Shown in pieces: positions 1 through 11,681 of a stretch of 64,000 nt of DNA. The number at the start of each line of letters is the position of its first letter. Position 1 is the stretch's first letter. The position numbers and the translations under genes are program-made. The notes beneath the pieces were generated by a model that was given only the letters and a program-made list of their open reading frames with translations, was not told where the DNA came from and made no database searches. Source of the DNA: Lycium barbarum (lineage: Eukaryota; Streptophyta; Magnoliopsida; Solanales; Solanaceae); contig NC_083340.1 in assembly GCF_019175385.1 (NCBI RefSeq), positions 18,054,336 to 18,118,335 of the forward strand, given 5' to 3'.

Positions 1-744
1 ATAAAACTTATTGACATTCAAAATTCTAAGTTCAAGCTTGAATAATATGATAATAGATAAAAAAACTACGAAAAAATAAAAGAAATATCTATAAATTCCA
101 TTACAAATAAATATTTTTATGTATAAAATATTTTAAAAATTGAATACATGTAATGTCGGGTTGGTTTGGTTCGGTTTGACTTTTTTTAGTTAAAACCAAA
201 CCAAACCAATTATGATCGAGTTTTTTTTCTCAACACCAAACCAAGTCAAACCAAACCACTAGTCGGTTTTTTTTCTCGATTTGACTCGGTTTATCGGTTT
301 GGTGCGGTTTATCGGTTTACGTTGTACACCCCTAATTGTGAGCATGAACATAAAGATTCGAAAGAACATCTACCGGCAATAATTTGTTGGTGGAGACCCC
401 CAAGCTTTACAAAATTGTAATATCTGGTAAATAAAGAATGCACTCGTTGTGACATGTTATTTTTGAAATACTTCACACTTTACTCTTTTTTGTTTTAGGG
501 AGAGCAACAGTCATGTATATTCTTTTTGGTGCCAATATTTGATAATCTTTCCTAGTATAGGCATAGTCCCAAGTTCCCTGTTTTCAATAATACATGTATT
601 TTAATTACATTAGAAACACATACCATCAAAGAATAGAACTAATTGCACATTAATAATTTAAGTATAATGAAAATGATATATTTTCAGCACATATCAAAGT
701 ATTGTTATTTAAGCAACTTGTAAAAGGCGAGTAGATGTCACTTA

Positions 745-1038
745 GGTGCCGTTTGGCCATAAATACGAAACAATATTTCACTTTTTTTGTTTTGGAATTT
801 TGGAGTTGGAGTTGGAGTTGTATTTGACCATAGTTTTTGAAATTGTAGTTTTTGGTGAAATGTAGTTGTAAAAAAGTGAAAAAAGTGAAATTTTTTGAAA
901 AACAAGTTTTTTGAGTTTTTGGTATTCCGGAATACAACTTCAAGTTGTATTCGGAATTTTCATGGCCAAACGCTAATTCCGGAAAAAAGTAAAAAAAAAT
1001 CCGAAAAAAGTGAATAATTTTTATGGCCAAACGGCACC
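745..1038. mobile_element. Harbinger/Tourist-type MITE
   Basis: The element is 294 bp. It begins GGTGCCGTTTGGCCATAAA and ends with the reverse complement of almost the same sequence. TTA stands directly outside each end (742-744 and 1039-1041), the 3-bp target duplication typical of PIF/Harbinger elements. It has no coding capacity. Family assignment rests on the TTA duplication and the terminal inverted repeats, not on a database match. Confidence 0.8.
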
Positions 1039-2938
1039 TTAATGGAGAAGAACTTTAGTCCACCTCTTTTAAGACAAAATCTTAGTAGAACTTTGGGCTT
1101 TCTAATGTACAAGGAAATTACAGTTTTTCTAATAATGATATTTTTTTTAACATAAATAGATGAAAGAATGGGAAAATATAAAAAATAAACCACCAAAACA
1201 TTAGTTCGCGAAAAGCAAAAAATGATTGAGAAAAAGAAAATTTTGGTACTAAGAGCCAACCCTAGTCATATAGTATATAAAATGAAATAAAAATACTCCA
1301 TCTCTCCCATTTAGAAATCCTACTACTATTTTTTGGGGAGAAAACAATGCCAGGACCTTGTAACAAAATAAATTGCACATAATATAAACTAAATAAGAAA
1401 GGGTTATCAAATTGTATGTTTAGAAGAAATAATTACCTAGAATTCATTCCGTCAAATATATGATCTAATTCTCATACTGTGCAGAGTCTCTCATTTTGTA
1501 TCAACTTGATGAATCTTGTAAAATTCAATACTAAAAAAATGCTGAATAAGGAAAGTGAGTAACTGAGAAATACTCAAATTGAGTATAAAAACTCTGAGAA
1601 TATAAAATACACGTGTCTCAATCATTATTACAAAATAAAGAAAAATGAGTATCTTGAAAAATGCTTAAAGTTGATAATAAAATCTTGAAAATATACCTGA
1701 TCTGCTCCTGAGTATCCAAGAAAACATAAACCTCCCTCATTAAGTTTCTAAATTAGGGATCACCATATCTACAGCAGTACAAATTTGAAAGCAACAACAT
1801 ATAAATAAAAATCTACTAAGAAGGGAAAATGAACGAATAGTTTTTTGGTGAAGAAATTTTTCTATTAATCTCCACGCAACAACTTACAATGCAGAGTGAA
1901 ATAAACTGCTCAACAGCTACGTATTTACTATAGCTACACCAATAGTATAACTCTATCTAAGTGTTCTATCTATCCATCCCCTAGTTGTATTATTTTGTTT
2001 CCTATGCAAAAATGTGTCCCGTCTGTATGTGCACTCTTGCTTGATCTGGGCAGTTACTTGTGCAGGTCTGGATACCTTATCATCTGATGGTTACAAAATA
2101 ATTCCAAAGTTTAAAATAAAAGGAGTATTCACCTCATCATTGCCTTGGCGGATATGGAGATTCCATTCTCTAAACTGACCTTTCTTGTTCTTGCAATATT
2201 TACATGGCTTCTTTAGAGAAGTTTACAACAAAATAATTAAGAGTTGTGATATACTACAAATGCTATGTGGATGAACTTGACTTAGAGATAGATGTAATCC
2301 AATATGCTTCTTACACCTGCAATCAAAATCACAACTTAAAAACTCAAGTAAGAGTTCAAACTATCAATATTTTTCATGAATCTACAAAAACAAAATGAGT
2401 GACAAAGGTACATAAAGAATAGTATTGACATCTCAATTGACCGACATTTTTTTCTTGGTTTTCAATCTTCTAGCTCTCAATTCTGGCTAGGAAAAAGGCG
2501 CAAAATTCACTATGTTTTCCTACCGTATCAAAAGGGCAATTATTTCCACATAACTCATTTTCTCTAATTTGATAGTTATTGTAGGAGCACCTTAAATGAG
2601 ACAACGGGAAAAGCCGTGTAAATGCATTCTTATTTGATTGATATTAGGAAGGAGAATAGTTAATGACAGAATAAAGAAACCATTGACGCGGTGGGAGAAA
2701 AATTTATTACCAGAAAACACGTTGAGTGTATTTTTGTAACAATTGCAGCTTTCATGGTAGGTATTAACTCAAGAATGAATGGCAATTAACACCATTAATT
2801 TAATTTAGAGTTTTTTTGAGCTAGGTTAAAATAAGATAAATGAAGAATGAAGAAGGAAAAAAGGAGAAAAAAGGAGAAAAAAAATAATGGAAATGGAGGC
2901 CATAGAGAGGTGTCAATCACTTTATTTATGCCTAACTT

Positions 2939-2941
<3 letters not shown>

Positions 2942-3007
<66 letters not shown>
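2942..3007. repeat. (TA)33 microsatellite upstream of AOX1b
   Basis: Sixty-six bases of uninterrupted TA lie about 150 bp upstream of the TATA box of the first alternative oxidase gene. Apparent Tyr-Ile reading frames across it on both strands are artefacts of the repeat. Confidence 0.97.
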
Positions 3008-3009
<2 letters not shown>

Positions 3010-3158
3010 TTGGCCACAACCAAGCAACATCTTTTTTCTTTTTGTGCTAATGACCAAGAAACGTCACTCTCCCAATACTAACGAAAAGTCAATTCCAGGA
3101 ACTTTCTCACACACTGTCATCTATTACATCATAGTCCCGACCTTTTCAACTTTAACGC

Positions 3159-3168
3159 TATATAAATA
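3159..3168 (+). promoter_or_regulatory. TATA box of AOX1b-like gene
   Basis: TATATAAATA lies about 115 bp upstream of the ATG at 3283. A transcription start near 3190 would leave a leader of roughly 90 nt. Position and sequence fit a plant core promoter; the start itself is inferred. Confidence 0.7.
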
Positions 3169-3282
3169 GCCAACAATTTTTCACCCTGTATCTCACCATA
3201 AAAACATCAACAACAAAAATTGATTCAATTAGTGATCTTACTTACTTATTTCTTATTTGGTTTAATTTCAAGTCATATCAAT

Positions 3283-5655
3283 ATGAGTCGTAGTGCAGCA
3301 GTGAAAATGTCCGGCTTGCTTATGAGGCAACTACAGGTTTCGCCCTGTGGAAGCATAGTACACGTTGGTTATTATAGCAATATGGCTTTTGGTACAACAA
3401 AAGATGAGCAAAAGCCACACCAACCACCGCACATGCTCGCTGATGAGGGCGGTGATAATCGCGATAAGGCTAAGGCCAAGGCCATAGTTAGCTATTGGGG
3501 TGTGGATCCTCCCAAAATCTCCAAGCAAGATGGTACACCATGGAGGTGGAACTGCTTTAGGGTAAGCAAGTTTAATTTTTATGTACAGACAGTCAAAATT
3601 ATTAAAAAGTTTTAATGGTAGACTTTTTTTTTTTCGCCGAGTATTTTTAATTAAATGAGATAGTAATAATAGAATTTAATTTTTTGTGTGTGGGTTCGGT
3701 AGCCATGGGAGACATACTCAGCTGATATTTCGATTGATGTGAAGAAGCACCATATGCCTGCCAATTTCATGGACAAATTTGCTTATTGGACTGTCCAGGC
3801 TTTAAAGTTCCCCACATACATGTTCTTCCAGGTCAACATCTTGACTCTCTTATTATCCACATAATAATTATAATAAAATATTGTACATGATATAATAGAC
3901 GTTCTAAATTAAAGTAATCACTCCAACAACTAATTCCTCAAAAAAAGGACAACGTGAGCTTGTCACTAGTTGAATAAATTGGTTGAAGTGACACTACATG
4001 GATAATTGCACTTTTGGTCCTTTGATTATTAGTAAATTCTTATTTGATCCTTGCAATATTGACTAAGTACATTTATTCTTCAATTAACTAAAAAAATGTT
4101 TTTTTTACATCCCTTTATATGGTAAAGATGTGATATTAGACTATATTTTGGAATTATTTTACCCTTATGGAGTAACAATAAAAAAAAAAAAAATTAACAT
4201 ATCAATAGTTGAGCGGTTTTAGAGCTTAATAATTCATTACATTATAATTGTGAAGATTCACAGTCATAGAGATCAAAAGAGATCAAAAGTACACATCAAT
4301 TAATTGAAAGTTAATGTATTAAATTAAACAAAAATAACAAAAACTTAAATTGCAGTTTATCACTATCTGAAGGACTAAAAGTGCTAATTCCTAAACATTA
4401 TGTTATATTCCTTCTCCTTTCTACCACACTATATAATATATGTAAACTATATTTATGATATGTTTCATAAATTTTATCACTTATCGCTACTTTTAATCAT
4501 CAGCTAACCCAAAAGGACTCTTATTTTGATCTCACAGAGAAGGCATATGTGCCATGCCATGTTACTAGAAACGGTTGCAGCCGTGCCAGGTATGGTAGGC
4601 GGTATGCTCCTCCACTGCAAATCCCTCAGACTATTCGAGCACAGTGGAGGGTGGATCAAAGCCCTCCTCGAAGAAGCTGAGAACGAAAGGATGCATCTCA
4701 TGACATTCATCGAGTTATCGAACCCTAAATGGTACGAACGTACATTAGTGTTTGCAGTCCAAGGTGTATTCTTCAATGCCTATTTCTTGGCATATTTGGT
4801 GTCACCAAAATTGGCTCATAGGATTGTTGGCTACTTAGAGGAAGAAGCAGTGAATTCGTATACTGAGTTTTTGGTTGATATTGAGAAGGGTGTTTTTGAG
4901 AACTTGCCTGCTCCTGCTATTGCTATTGATTATTGGCGTTTGCCAGCTAATTCAACGCTTAAAGATGTTGTCACTGTTATTAGGGCTGATGAGGCACATC
5001 ATCGTGACCTAAATCACTTTGCTTCGGTAAGATTTTCGCTTCTCATTTTCTTCTCTTTTAATTTTCTCCCACATTTAAGAGGCTTTCTTCTAGAGAAAAG
5101 ATAACAAAATACTAACCCCTTAGATATACTTGAGAGCAATTTTGGTTCTTTTAATTTGCTAGAAGATAGCACTTTCGGTCTCGTATGTCAGTTTTGATAG
5201 GAATAGAAAACAAAAAGGATTTAACAGGAACTCATATTTGAAGGTGTAAATTTTACACTAGTTTTGGTCTATTTCTAGAGTTAGGTATAACTTTTTGAGG
5301 TGCAACTTATGTTATTTTTTATATCTAGTGTAGTTTTTTGCGTTGTAGTTTATAGATTCAATGAAACTTTCCGAATGTTTCTAGTTATTTTTTTTTTTTC
5401 ATTTGTTCCCCTCAATCTAAAAGACAAGTTTGTTAAAATATTTGAAAGGCGAATTACTCAGAAGTTAAATTAAAGGACTACTTTAATTGTATCCCAAACA
5501 TAAGGGACCATTTTTATCATTTTCTCCTCTCTTCTGCTTAAAATTTGTCGTAGTTTTATGCTTTTGAATAATTTTTTAAAACAATTGTTTTACAGGATAT
5601 ACAGTGTCAAGGGCATGAATTGAAGGATTACCCTGCTCCAATTGGATATCATTGA
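3283..5655 (+). CDS. AOX1b: Alternative oxidase, AOX1b-like, 4 exons, 318 aa
   Basis: Mitochondrial inner-membrane ubiquinol oxidase that passes electrons from ubiquinol to oxygen without proton pumping. Exons: 3283-3561, 3703-3831, 4538-5026, 5596-5655. All introns are GT-AG, and exons 2, 3 and 4 have the canonical plant lengths 129, 489 and 60 bp. The start is the first in-frame ATG after the TATA box; residues 1 to about 35 look like a mitochondrial presequence. The diiron ligands are all present: E147, E186, H189, E237, E288, H291, within [18 protein letters not shown] and ADEAHHRD. Regulatory CysI is C91 (WNCFRPWE) and CysII is C141. Around CysII it reads RRHMCHAM rather than the usual RRYGCRAM, and ENLPAP replaces ENVPAP. 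It sits about 6 kb upstream of its paralogue. The AOX1b name rests on the known AOX1a/AOX1b tandem of tomato and the shorter N-terminus; it could be numbered differently. Confidence 0.93.
4008..4384. mobile_element. MITE in intron 2 of AOX1b
   Basis: The ends are inverted: GCACTTTTGGTCCTT at 4008 and the reverse complement of GCACTTTTAGTCCTT ending at 4384. Both are flanked by TAATT (4003-4007 and 4385-4389), a candidate 5-bp target duplication. The interior is non-coding. It makes up over half of the 706-bp intron. The superfamily is uncertain. Confidence 0.65.
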
Positions 5656-6339
5656 AGTGAAAACAATATCTCAAAAGATTTGTCTATCCATATCTAGTTA
5701 GTGTTGAATTTTTCCATTAGTATGTTATATATCTTTGTATTAATGAACCTTGAGCTTTTTTGTGTCCTTTGTACAAATATCACTATTTCTTGAGATTTGT
5801 TATAGGTATGATGCTAAAGAATGAAGTTGCTATGCACTTTTTTTTTGTTTTCCTTTTCGGTGTATGATAATTATATTGAGACTCTGACTAATTCGGATTC
5901 ACGCAAGACGCATTCTAATTTCAAGATCGGTTTGCTTCCCACGCCAACCCTTCATTTCAATAAGAAAACGAGATCGAAAAGTCATAATAATATTCTTATA
6001 TTTATAAATAGAGATCAAGGAACATGATTAGAACTGAATATATGAGGAGTTTAAATTATTTTAAATAATACATAAAAGTAACTATTTGAATTTCTTTTTA
6101 AAAGGATTTTGCTTAGTATATTAGTAACGAAGAATATATCAATCTCACAGATATATTGAACCATTTAATTAACTAAAGACAAATAAATAATAATAAGGTC
6201 AAATAAAAAATTCTTATCCGATTGTTTTATTTAGATGTCGTGGATAGACATCAAAAAAAAAAATATGTCGTGGATAGACATCAAAAAAATAAACTTAATA
6301 GTTTATCAATTGATTTGTATCATAGCAGGGGCCAATATT

Positions 6340-8356
6340 TTGAAAAGGGAAAATGACATAGGTACCAACTTAAAACTCTTTATTATAATATATATAGATA
6401 GTTTTTCTTATTTACAAAACATAACGATAGTTTACGAAACATGATGGATTTTCATATATTTTTCGTTTGTTTATTATTATTATTTTTTTCAATTTTTTTT
6501 AAAGTTTAAAATATATATTTTTTTTTTAAATATATATCTATATATATTTTTTGCTCAAAGGCTTAAAAAATTACCTCAATTTTTTGTGTATGAAAGTTGT
6601 ATGAAATGTGTATATGTGAGTGAAATTTTTAATATAGTTTTCATACACAAAATTGTGAGCGCAAAATTTAAGCCTTGAATATTGTACAAAAGTTGTTATA
6701 ATGTTGTTGCAGTTGTATTAATTTTCCAGAAACCTAATATAAACTTTATATACGAAAAATGTGAGTGAAATTCTAAGTCTTGAGCAAGATATACACATTT
6801 CATACCATTCTAATACATAAAATATTGAGCATAATGTTTAAGCCTTGATCGAGATATACAGATTTCATACGTTTTTCATACACAAAATTTGAGCGAACTT
6901 TTTAAGCCTTGAGCAAGATATACACATTTCATACACAAAAATTTGAGCGATTATTTTAAGTCTTGAATGTTGTATCAAAGTTGTATGTAATGTTGTTGTA
7001 GTTGTATTACAGAAATCTAACATTAACTTTATACACGAAAATGTGAGCGAATTCTAAGCCTTGAGCGAGATACAAATTTCATATTGTTTTGATACGCATA
7101 ATTTTTAGCGGATTTTTTAAGTCTTGAACGAGATATACACATTCCATACATTTTTCATGAAACCATGTTACAAGTTATTTCGTGAAATCATGATTACAAG
7201 TTATTTCACGAAAATCATGGGCTTCTTAGCCAACTATATCATGTTCATGTTTTTGGGATTTGCTTAGTTAACCGAGAAGGCTCAGATAGCCTGAAACTAC
7301 GTAGCCACCGTAGGATAAGGGTTGTCAGCAAGGAGGCAACACCTTCATTATGCAGTTTGGATCCTTACATGCTTATTATTACTTAAATCTCATATCCCTG
7401 GCAAGGTGTGAGTGTTCTGCTGGTAGGACGCAAGTACCAGATCATGTTGTCGGTTATACTATAGCATTCCCCACGTTACAAGCAGTTTTATATACATGTA
7501 TTTCCATTGATTTACTGTTTTCAGACTTTACCCACGTTTCATGCTCATGTTCAAGTTACATTCAGTTTCAGTTCATGTCCTATACCTATGTTGTGTCATG
7601 CTCTTCATTTCAGCAGGTTTTACATACTAGTACTATTCACCATGTACTAACGTCCCTTTTGCCCGGGGCCTGCACTTCACGGTGCAGATACCGGTTTTCA
7701 GGAGCATACACCTGCGCAGTAGGATCACCTCAGTTATTAGCTTATTGGTGAGTCCCACTCCTCTCGGGGTTCAGCATGGAGTTTGCATTAGTATTCAGTT
7801 ATGGTAGTCCAGGGCCATGTCCTGGTAGTTAGTATTCAGACATGTTTTAGAGGTTTGATAGACAGATGTTAGTTCACAGAGTCAGTTATGTTTTCATGCT
7901 TGCAGACTATTACGTTTTCGTGATTTTTCATGCTATGAGATAATTTCAAGACTTTATTCCGCAAATTACATTTTCATGATTCATTTAAATTGCATCATAT
8001 AGAGTATATTATTTTGATGCCCATGTTGACAAGCAAGCCATGAGGTTCGCTCGGACACATGCAAGTAAGGCCCGAGTGTCGTGTTACACCCAGGTCATAG
8101 TTCGGGGCGTCACAATTTCTACATGCGGTGGCCTGGGCTGTTACATATACACATTTTATAAAACTTTCACACATAAATTTTTGACCAAAAAAAAAATTAA
8201 TTTTTTTTTTTAAAATAATGTTTTCTTTTTTAAAGTATGTGTTGTATAGGATTTGTAATGTTATGTTTTGTAAATAGAAAACTATCGTCACGTTTTGTAA
8301 ATATTTCTCCTTAATATGTATATATAAGTACTTAATTAACCCTTTTGAAAATTGAA
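6340..8356. mobile_element. Large inverted-ended element with internal tandem repeats
   Basis: The left end (about 6340-6445) contains TTTACAAAACATAACGATAG. The right end (about 8255-8356), reverse-complemented, contains TTTACAAAACGTGACGATAG near a matching AAAAGGG edge, so the ends are inverted copies. Inside, 6580-7165 is a degenerate tandem array of about 65-75-bp units carrying AAGCCTTGAGCAAGATATAC. The array resumes near 8145 after the dispersed repeat at 7150-8145, which looks nested. No transposase frame is visible, so this is probably a non-autonomous MULE-like or foldback element. Confidence 0.45.
7150..8145 (+). repeat. Dispersed non-coding repeat, copy 1
   Basis: This shares a series of blocks, in the same order, with 43602-44640 on the opposite strand. 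Shared blocks include CATGATTACAAGTTATTTC, the GAGAAGGCTCAGATAGCCTG segment, a block around GGGGCCTGCACTTCACG, and the end around TCGGGGCGTCACA. It has no coding domain. It could be a LARD/LTR-derived or unclassified nightshade repeat. Boundaries are approximate. Confidence 0.6.
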
Positions 8357-9024
8357 CTTATTAATATATCTTTGTCAAAACAACGAATATCATGATATGC
8401 CTAATTTATTGATGTTCTAAATTCTAAACTTTTAATTTAGATCCAGAAATACAGCAAGCACTGGGCGAAGAAGGTTTTTAACCTTACAGTTGATCATCTC
8501 TCGATAAAAAGGTTTTGTTGTGTGCGAGGCAATTATTTACGTGGCCTTGACATCTTGTTCTTCTGATCACACTCACACAATTATATTTTTACTGTTGCAC
8601 TAATGTTCCTGTTCTTTGATATGCTAATCTTAATCTCTGGCAAGAATTAAATTGTCTAATTGGAGGCGGAAATGGTCTACTGCACAAATTTCATTGGTCG
8701 ATCACTATAAGATATCAGTCAAAGAGAAAAGAATATTAGTTGTTCAAATATCAAAAGGAAGGCGCAGAGCATCTGGCTTCTTTTTTTTCTTTCTTTTTGG
8801 TGCGTACTTCAAATGTCATATGGTTTCACCCAAGACATAGAGTAGTATTTGAAAATACTCCCAGGGAAATTTGATAGTCTCCCATTTTCATCTATTTCTT
8901 TACAATTCCTCCTTTTCTTTTCTCAATTTTGAAATGCAAGAACAAAAACATAGACAATGAATGACTTAAAAAAGAAAAAGAAAAAAAAAACTAATAGGAG
9001 GGGAATGATAAGTTATGTTATTTC

Positions 9025-9685
9025 GTGTTTTCATGATTTGACAAACTTATTTGAGGAACCAGATAAGTTTTTAGAGGAACCAGATGGGATCAGGTTCTAG
9101 TTTGTGCAAGTCAACACTACAGTTGTAAAGTTGTTGACACTGTACCGACTGGCAGCAGCACAGCTGCTGCTCTCTAGTGGCCGAAGCAACTTGAATGTCA
9201 CTTTCACATCAACCCACTTGCTCCACCTATATAAACAACATGTTACAAGTGAAAACCTAACACTTGCAAATCAGAAAATTCACTCTCATCTCAAGTGATA
9301 GCCACCGCATCTCAAAGTGCTCTCAAGAACAATGTTGCGACATCTCTTAAATCCTTTGGTTTGTTGAGTCTTTGTCTTTTGTTCTTTATCTTGTATTCCT
9401 ACATTACTTTCAAGAAGTGTCATAGTAGGACAGATTTTTAACATTTCTGAGTTGTTCACTTTGCTAGAGTTAGTCAAGGTGTGTTCTTTGCGGTAGAGTT
9501 ATTATAAGGGGGAAGGATTAAGAATTTAATTTCTAGGTTGCAATAGGTTGTAATTTGAAGTTTGCTCGTTTATAGTGAAGTTGAGCAAATCCTACTGCAG
9601 TGGGTCATGGTTTTTAATCCCTTCAGCAAGAAGTTTTTCCACGTAAATATCTTGTGTATTTACTTCTTGTCTTACTTAAGGGAAC
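9025..9685 (+). mobile_element. Copia-like solo LTR remnant
   Basis: The stretch around 9560-9665 (AGTTTGCTCGTTTATAGTG, then GGTTTTTAATCCCTTCAGC, then a TTTTTCCACGTAAATATC block) resembles the R/U5 part of nightshade Ty1/copia LTRs. An upstream TATATAAAC at about 9230 could be its TATA box. No coding region or second LTR is adjacent, and I could not fix the exact ends. Confidence 0.4.
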
Positions 9686-10211
9686 AGATAGAGAACCTTG
9701 TTCTCTATACTGTTTGGTGGATTCGTATATTCTATCAGAAAAGATTTGCAACCTCTTTCTAACAAAATCACAATATAATTGGCCAATCAAGTTTGTGCTG
9801 ATGCAAAGAATTTTTGTTTCTCTTAGCAAAAGGAATTATTCGATGATGGAGTTTCTATTGTCATCTATATAGTTCGCCTTTTCTCCTATACCCTATTTGC
9901 ATTGATCAATATTCACAATTTAAATCAAAGTAATTATCCAAAAGAGCTGCACTTCAAATTATCCTTTACAACTTCATTTTAAAAAAAAGTTCCCTAGTAA
10001 AAGAAATTTAAAGGTTCAACTAGAGTTATGATACCAAAAGCATTAGACATTGGGGCAAACTTACCGCACTAGATATTTACATCAAATTAAATTATAGGAG
10101 TACTATTTTAAACTATGATATCATTCAAAAATTTATGTTAAAATATGTATTGCTTCACTATAAATTAGCAATACAATTATATGTAAAGACATGTATTATG
10201 TATATGTATTA

Positions 10212-10430
10212 CTCCTCCTGTTTCAATTTGTTTGAACCTATTTTTTTTTTTTTAGTCTGTGCCAAAATGAATGACCCCTTTCCTAATTTGAAAACAAATT
10301 CACTTTATAAATGATTTACAGTCACACAAATTTTCAAGGCTTACTTTGAACCACAAGTTTCAAAAGTCTTTTTTTTTTCTTAAATGTCGTATCCAGTCAA
10401 ATGAGTTCATATAAATTGAAACAGAAGGAG
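10212..10430. mobile_element. Stowaway MITE
   Basis: The 219-bp element starts CTCCTCCTGTTTCAATTTG and ends with the inverted counterpart AAATTGAAACAGAAGGAG. It is flanked by the dinucleotide TA on each side (10210-10211 and 10431-10432), the hallmark of Tc1/mariner-type Stowaway insertions. It is non-coding. Confidence 0.85.
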
Positions 10431-11034
10431 TATAAGTTAGTTAATAAAAGTACCCGATCCACGTAAATGTTCACCGGCTTAAAATTTAGTCGTCGATGGA
10501 GGTCTTACTGTATCTTTACGCAATTAATTTTCTTTTTAAAATAACTCTTGGTGACTGATGCAGTGACGTGGCAGAAGTACTGCCGTTTCTGGCTGCTTGC
10601 CTGTACTCTGTCAGTTTATTATTGGCAACTACGAATAATAAGTTTACCAAATATAGTATTGAAAAACAAGTTGTGCTTAATAAAGAAAATTAATAAATAG
10701 TTGCTCTTAATATAATGGCAAAATCATGATTCAATGACTTTGGACCAACTCTTGCTCTTCACGAAACTCCCCATTACTTGTTCCCCAAGATCTACTTTTT
10801 TGAAAGAAAAAGAGAAATAAAACACGAAATTGAACTTGACCATTTAAAGTCAGCTACTTGCATACTTTTGCCATTGATTTCCAGAAAAGCCCTTGGAGTT
10901 TGTATTATTTTATTTGACCACTACACTATGGCATTTAATGAATTTTCATCAGCATTTACATTTTTATTATTTGACACTGTTATTTCAGAGTGGTCCATGT
11001 TGTTTAATCAGAACCATTCACCCTAACAACGTAA

Positions 11035-11038
<4 letters not shown>

Positions 11039-11098
<60 letters not shown>
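11039..11098. repeat. (TA)30 microsatellite upstream of AOX1a
   Basis: Sixty bases of pure TA lie about 425 bp upstream of the AOX1a TATA box. A similar tract precedes the other AOX gene. Confidence 0.97.
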
Positions 11099-11101
<3 letters not shown>

Positions 11102-11522
11102 CACGCCTAATTATAGTGGTATAAGAAACTCAAAAATTGAGCATACAATGCAGAAATTTCTTAATATTCAATCTACCACAGATACTTTTATGCATATTAT
11201 CACTACGATTCACTGCTATTTCATTTCATATAAAAATTATGTGGAATTAGTTGACTTCCTAGTCATATTCAACATACTTGATTTTCAAGTCAAAATGGTG
11301 GCATTGGAACCGGTCATTTTAGTCATTTCTTCTAGAATTTACTAACCGCACATTTTTAAAATATCTCAAACGCCAAAATTTATCAGCCATAAAATTAATA
11401 AAATATACGTAACCGTTGATTCCACACAGTCTTCACGCGAAGCTTGATCGAAACCAACCGTATAACAAAATTCAAAAGGAAAATTAATTAAAATTTACGT
11501 AAAAACATAAAAATCTCACCCC

Positions 11523-11531
11523 TATATAAAA
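11523..11531 (+). promoter_or_regulatory. TATA box of AOX1a-like gene
   Basis: TATATAAAA lies about 150 bp before the ATG at 11682, followed by a purine-rich AAAAGAAAAGAAAAG leader and pyrimidine-rich CTTTCTTTCC, typical of a plant 5' UTR. Confidence 0.75.
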
Positions 11532-11681
11532 GCAGCGTATATCGTAAACCCTTCACACAACGCAAAAAAGAAAAAAAGAAAAGAAAAGAAAATACTCTTA
11601 CCTTCTTCCCCAAGTTTCTTTCTTTCCAACTTTCTGGCAAACATATTCTTCATAACATTTTGATCGGAGTTATTATCAAAG

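Larger units (their letters stand above)
1..3158. other. Intergenic region upstream of the AOX pair
   Basis: I see no gene here. Open frames are short, AT-rich and lack recognisable domains. The stretch at about 140-335 is a repeat rich in GGTTTGGTT-like motifs on both strands, ending in GTACACCCCTAA, a common nightshade dispersed repeat. A MITE occupies 745-1038 and a (TA)33 tract 2942-3007; both are listed separately. The remainder shows nothing I can name. Confidence 0.6.
5656..11522. other. Spacer between the two AOX genes, repeats only
   Basis: About 5.9 kb without a convincing gene. It holds the 3' flank of AOX1b, a 30-bp direct repeat at 6235-6294, a large inverted-ended element with internal tandem repeats (6340-8356), a copia-like LTR remnant (about 9025-9685), a Stowaway MITE (10212-10430) and a (TA)30 tract (11039-11098). 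An exon-like 126-bp frame after a TTTAG at 8442-8567 is described in the findings. Remaining sequence is AT-rich and featureless. Confidence 0.55.

Noticed and set aside
2795..3081. Reading frames with long Tyr-Ile runs on both strands
   Set aside because: They are translations of the (TA)33 microsatellite and have no independent evidence.
3220..3282. A longer N-terminus for the first AOX gene
   Set aside because: The upstream in-frame start is TTG, not ATG, and the added residues are hydrophobic and unlike AOX presequences. ATG at 3283 is preferred.
5027..5595. A second MITE in AOX1b intron 3
   Set aside because: Edges such as CAATTTTGGTTCTTTT and AAGGGACCATTTTTATC resemble inverted ends only loosely, and no target duplication was found.
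7350..7751. A 133-residue frame with many Cys and Ser
   Set aside because: It lies inside the dispersed repeat shared with 43.6-44.6 kb, whose other copy is not open in the same way.
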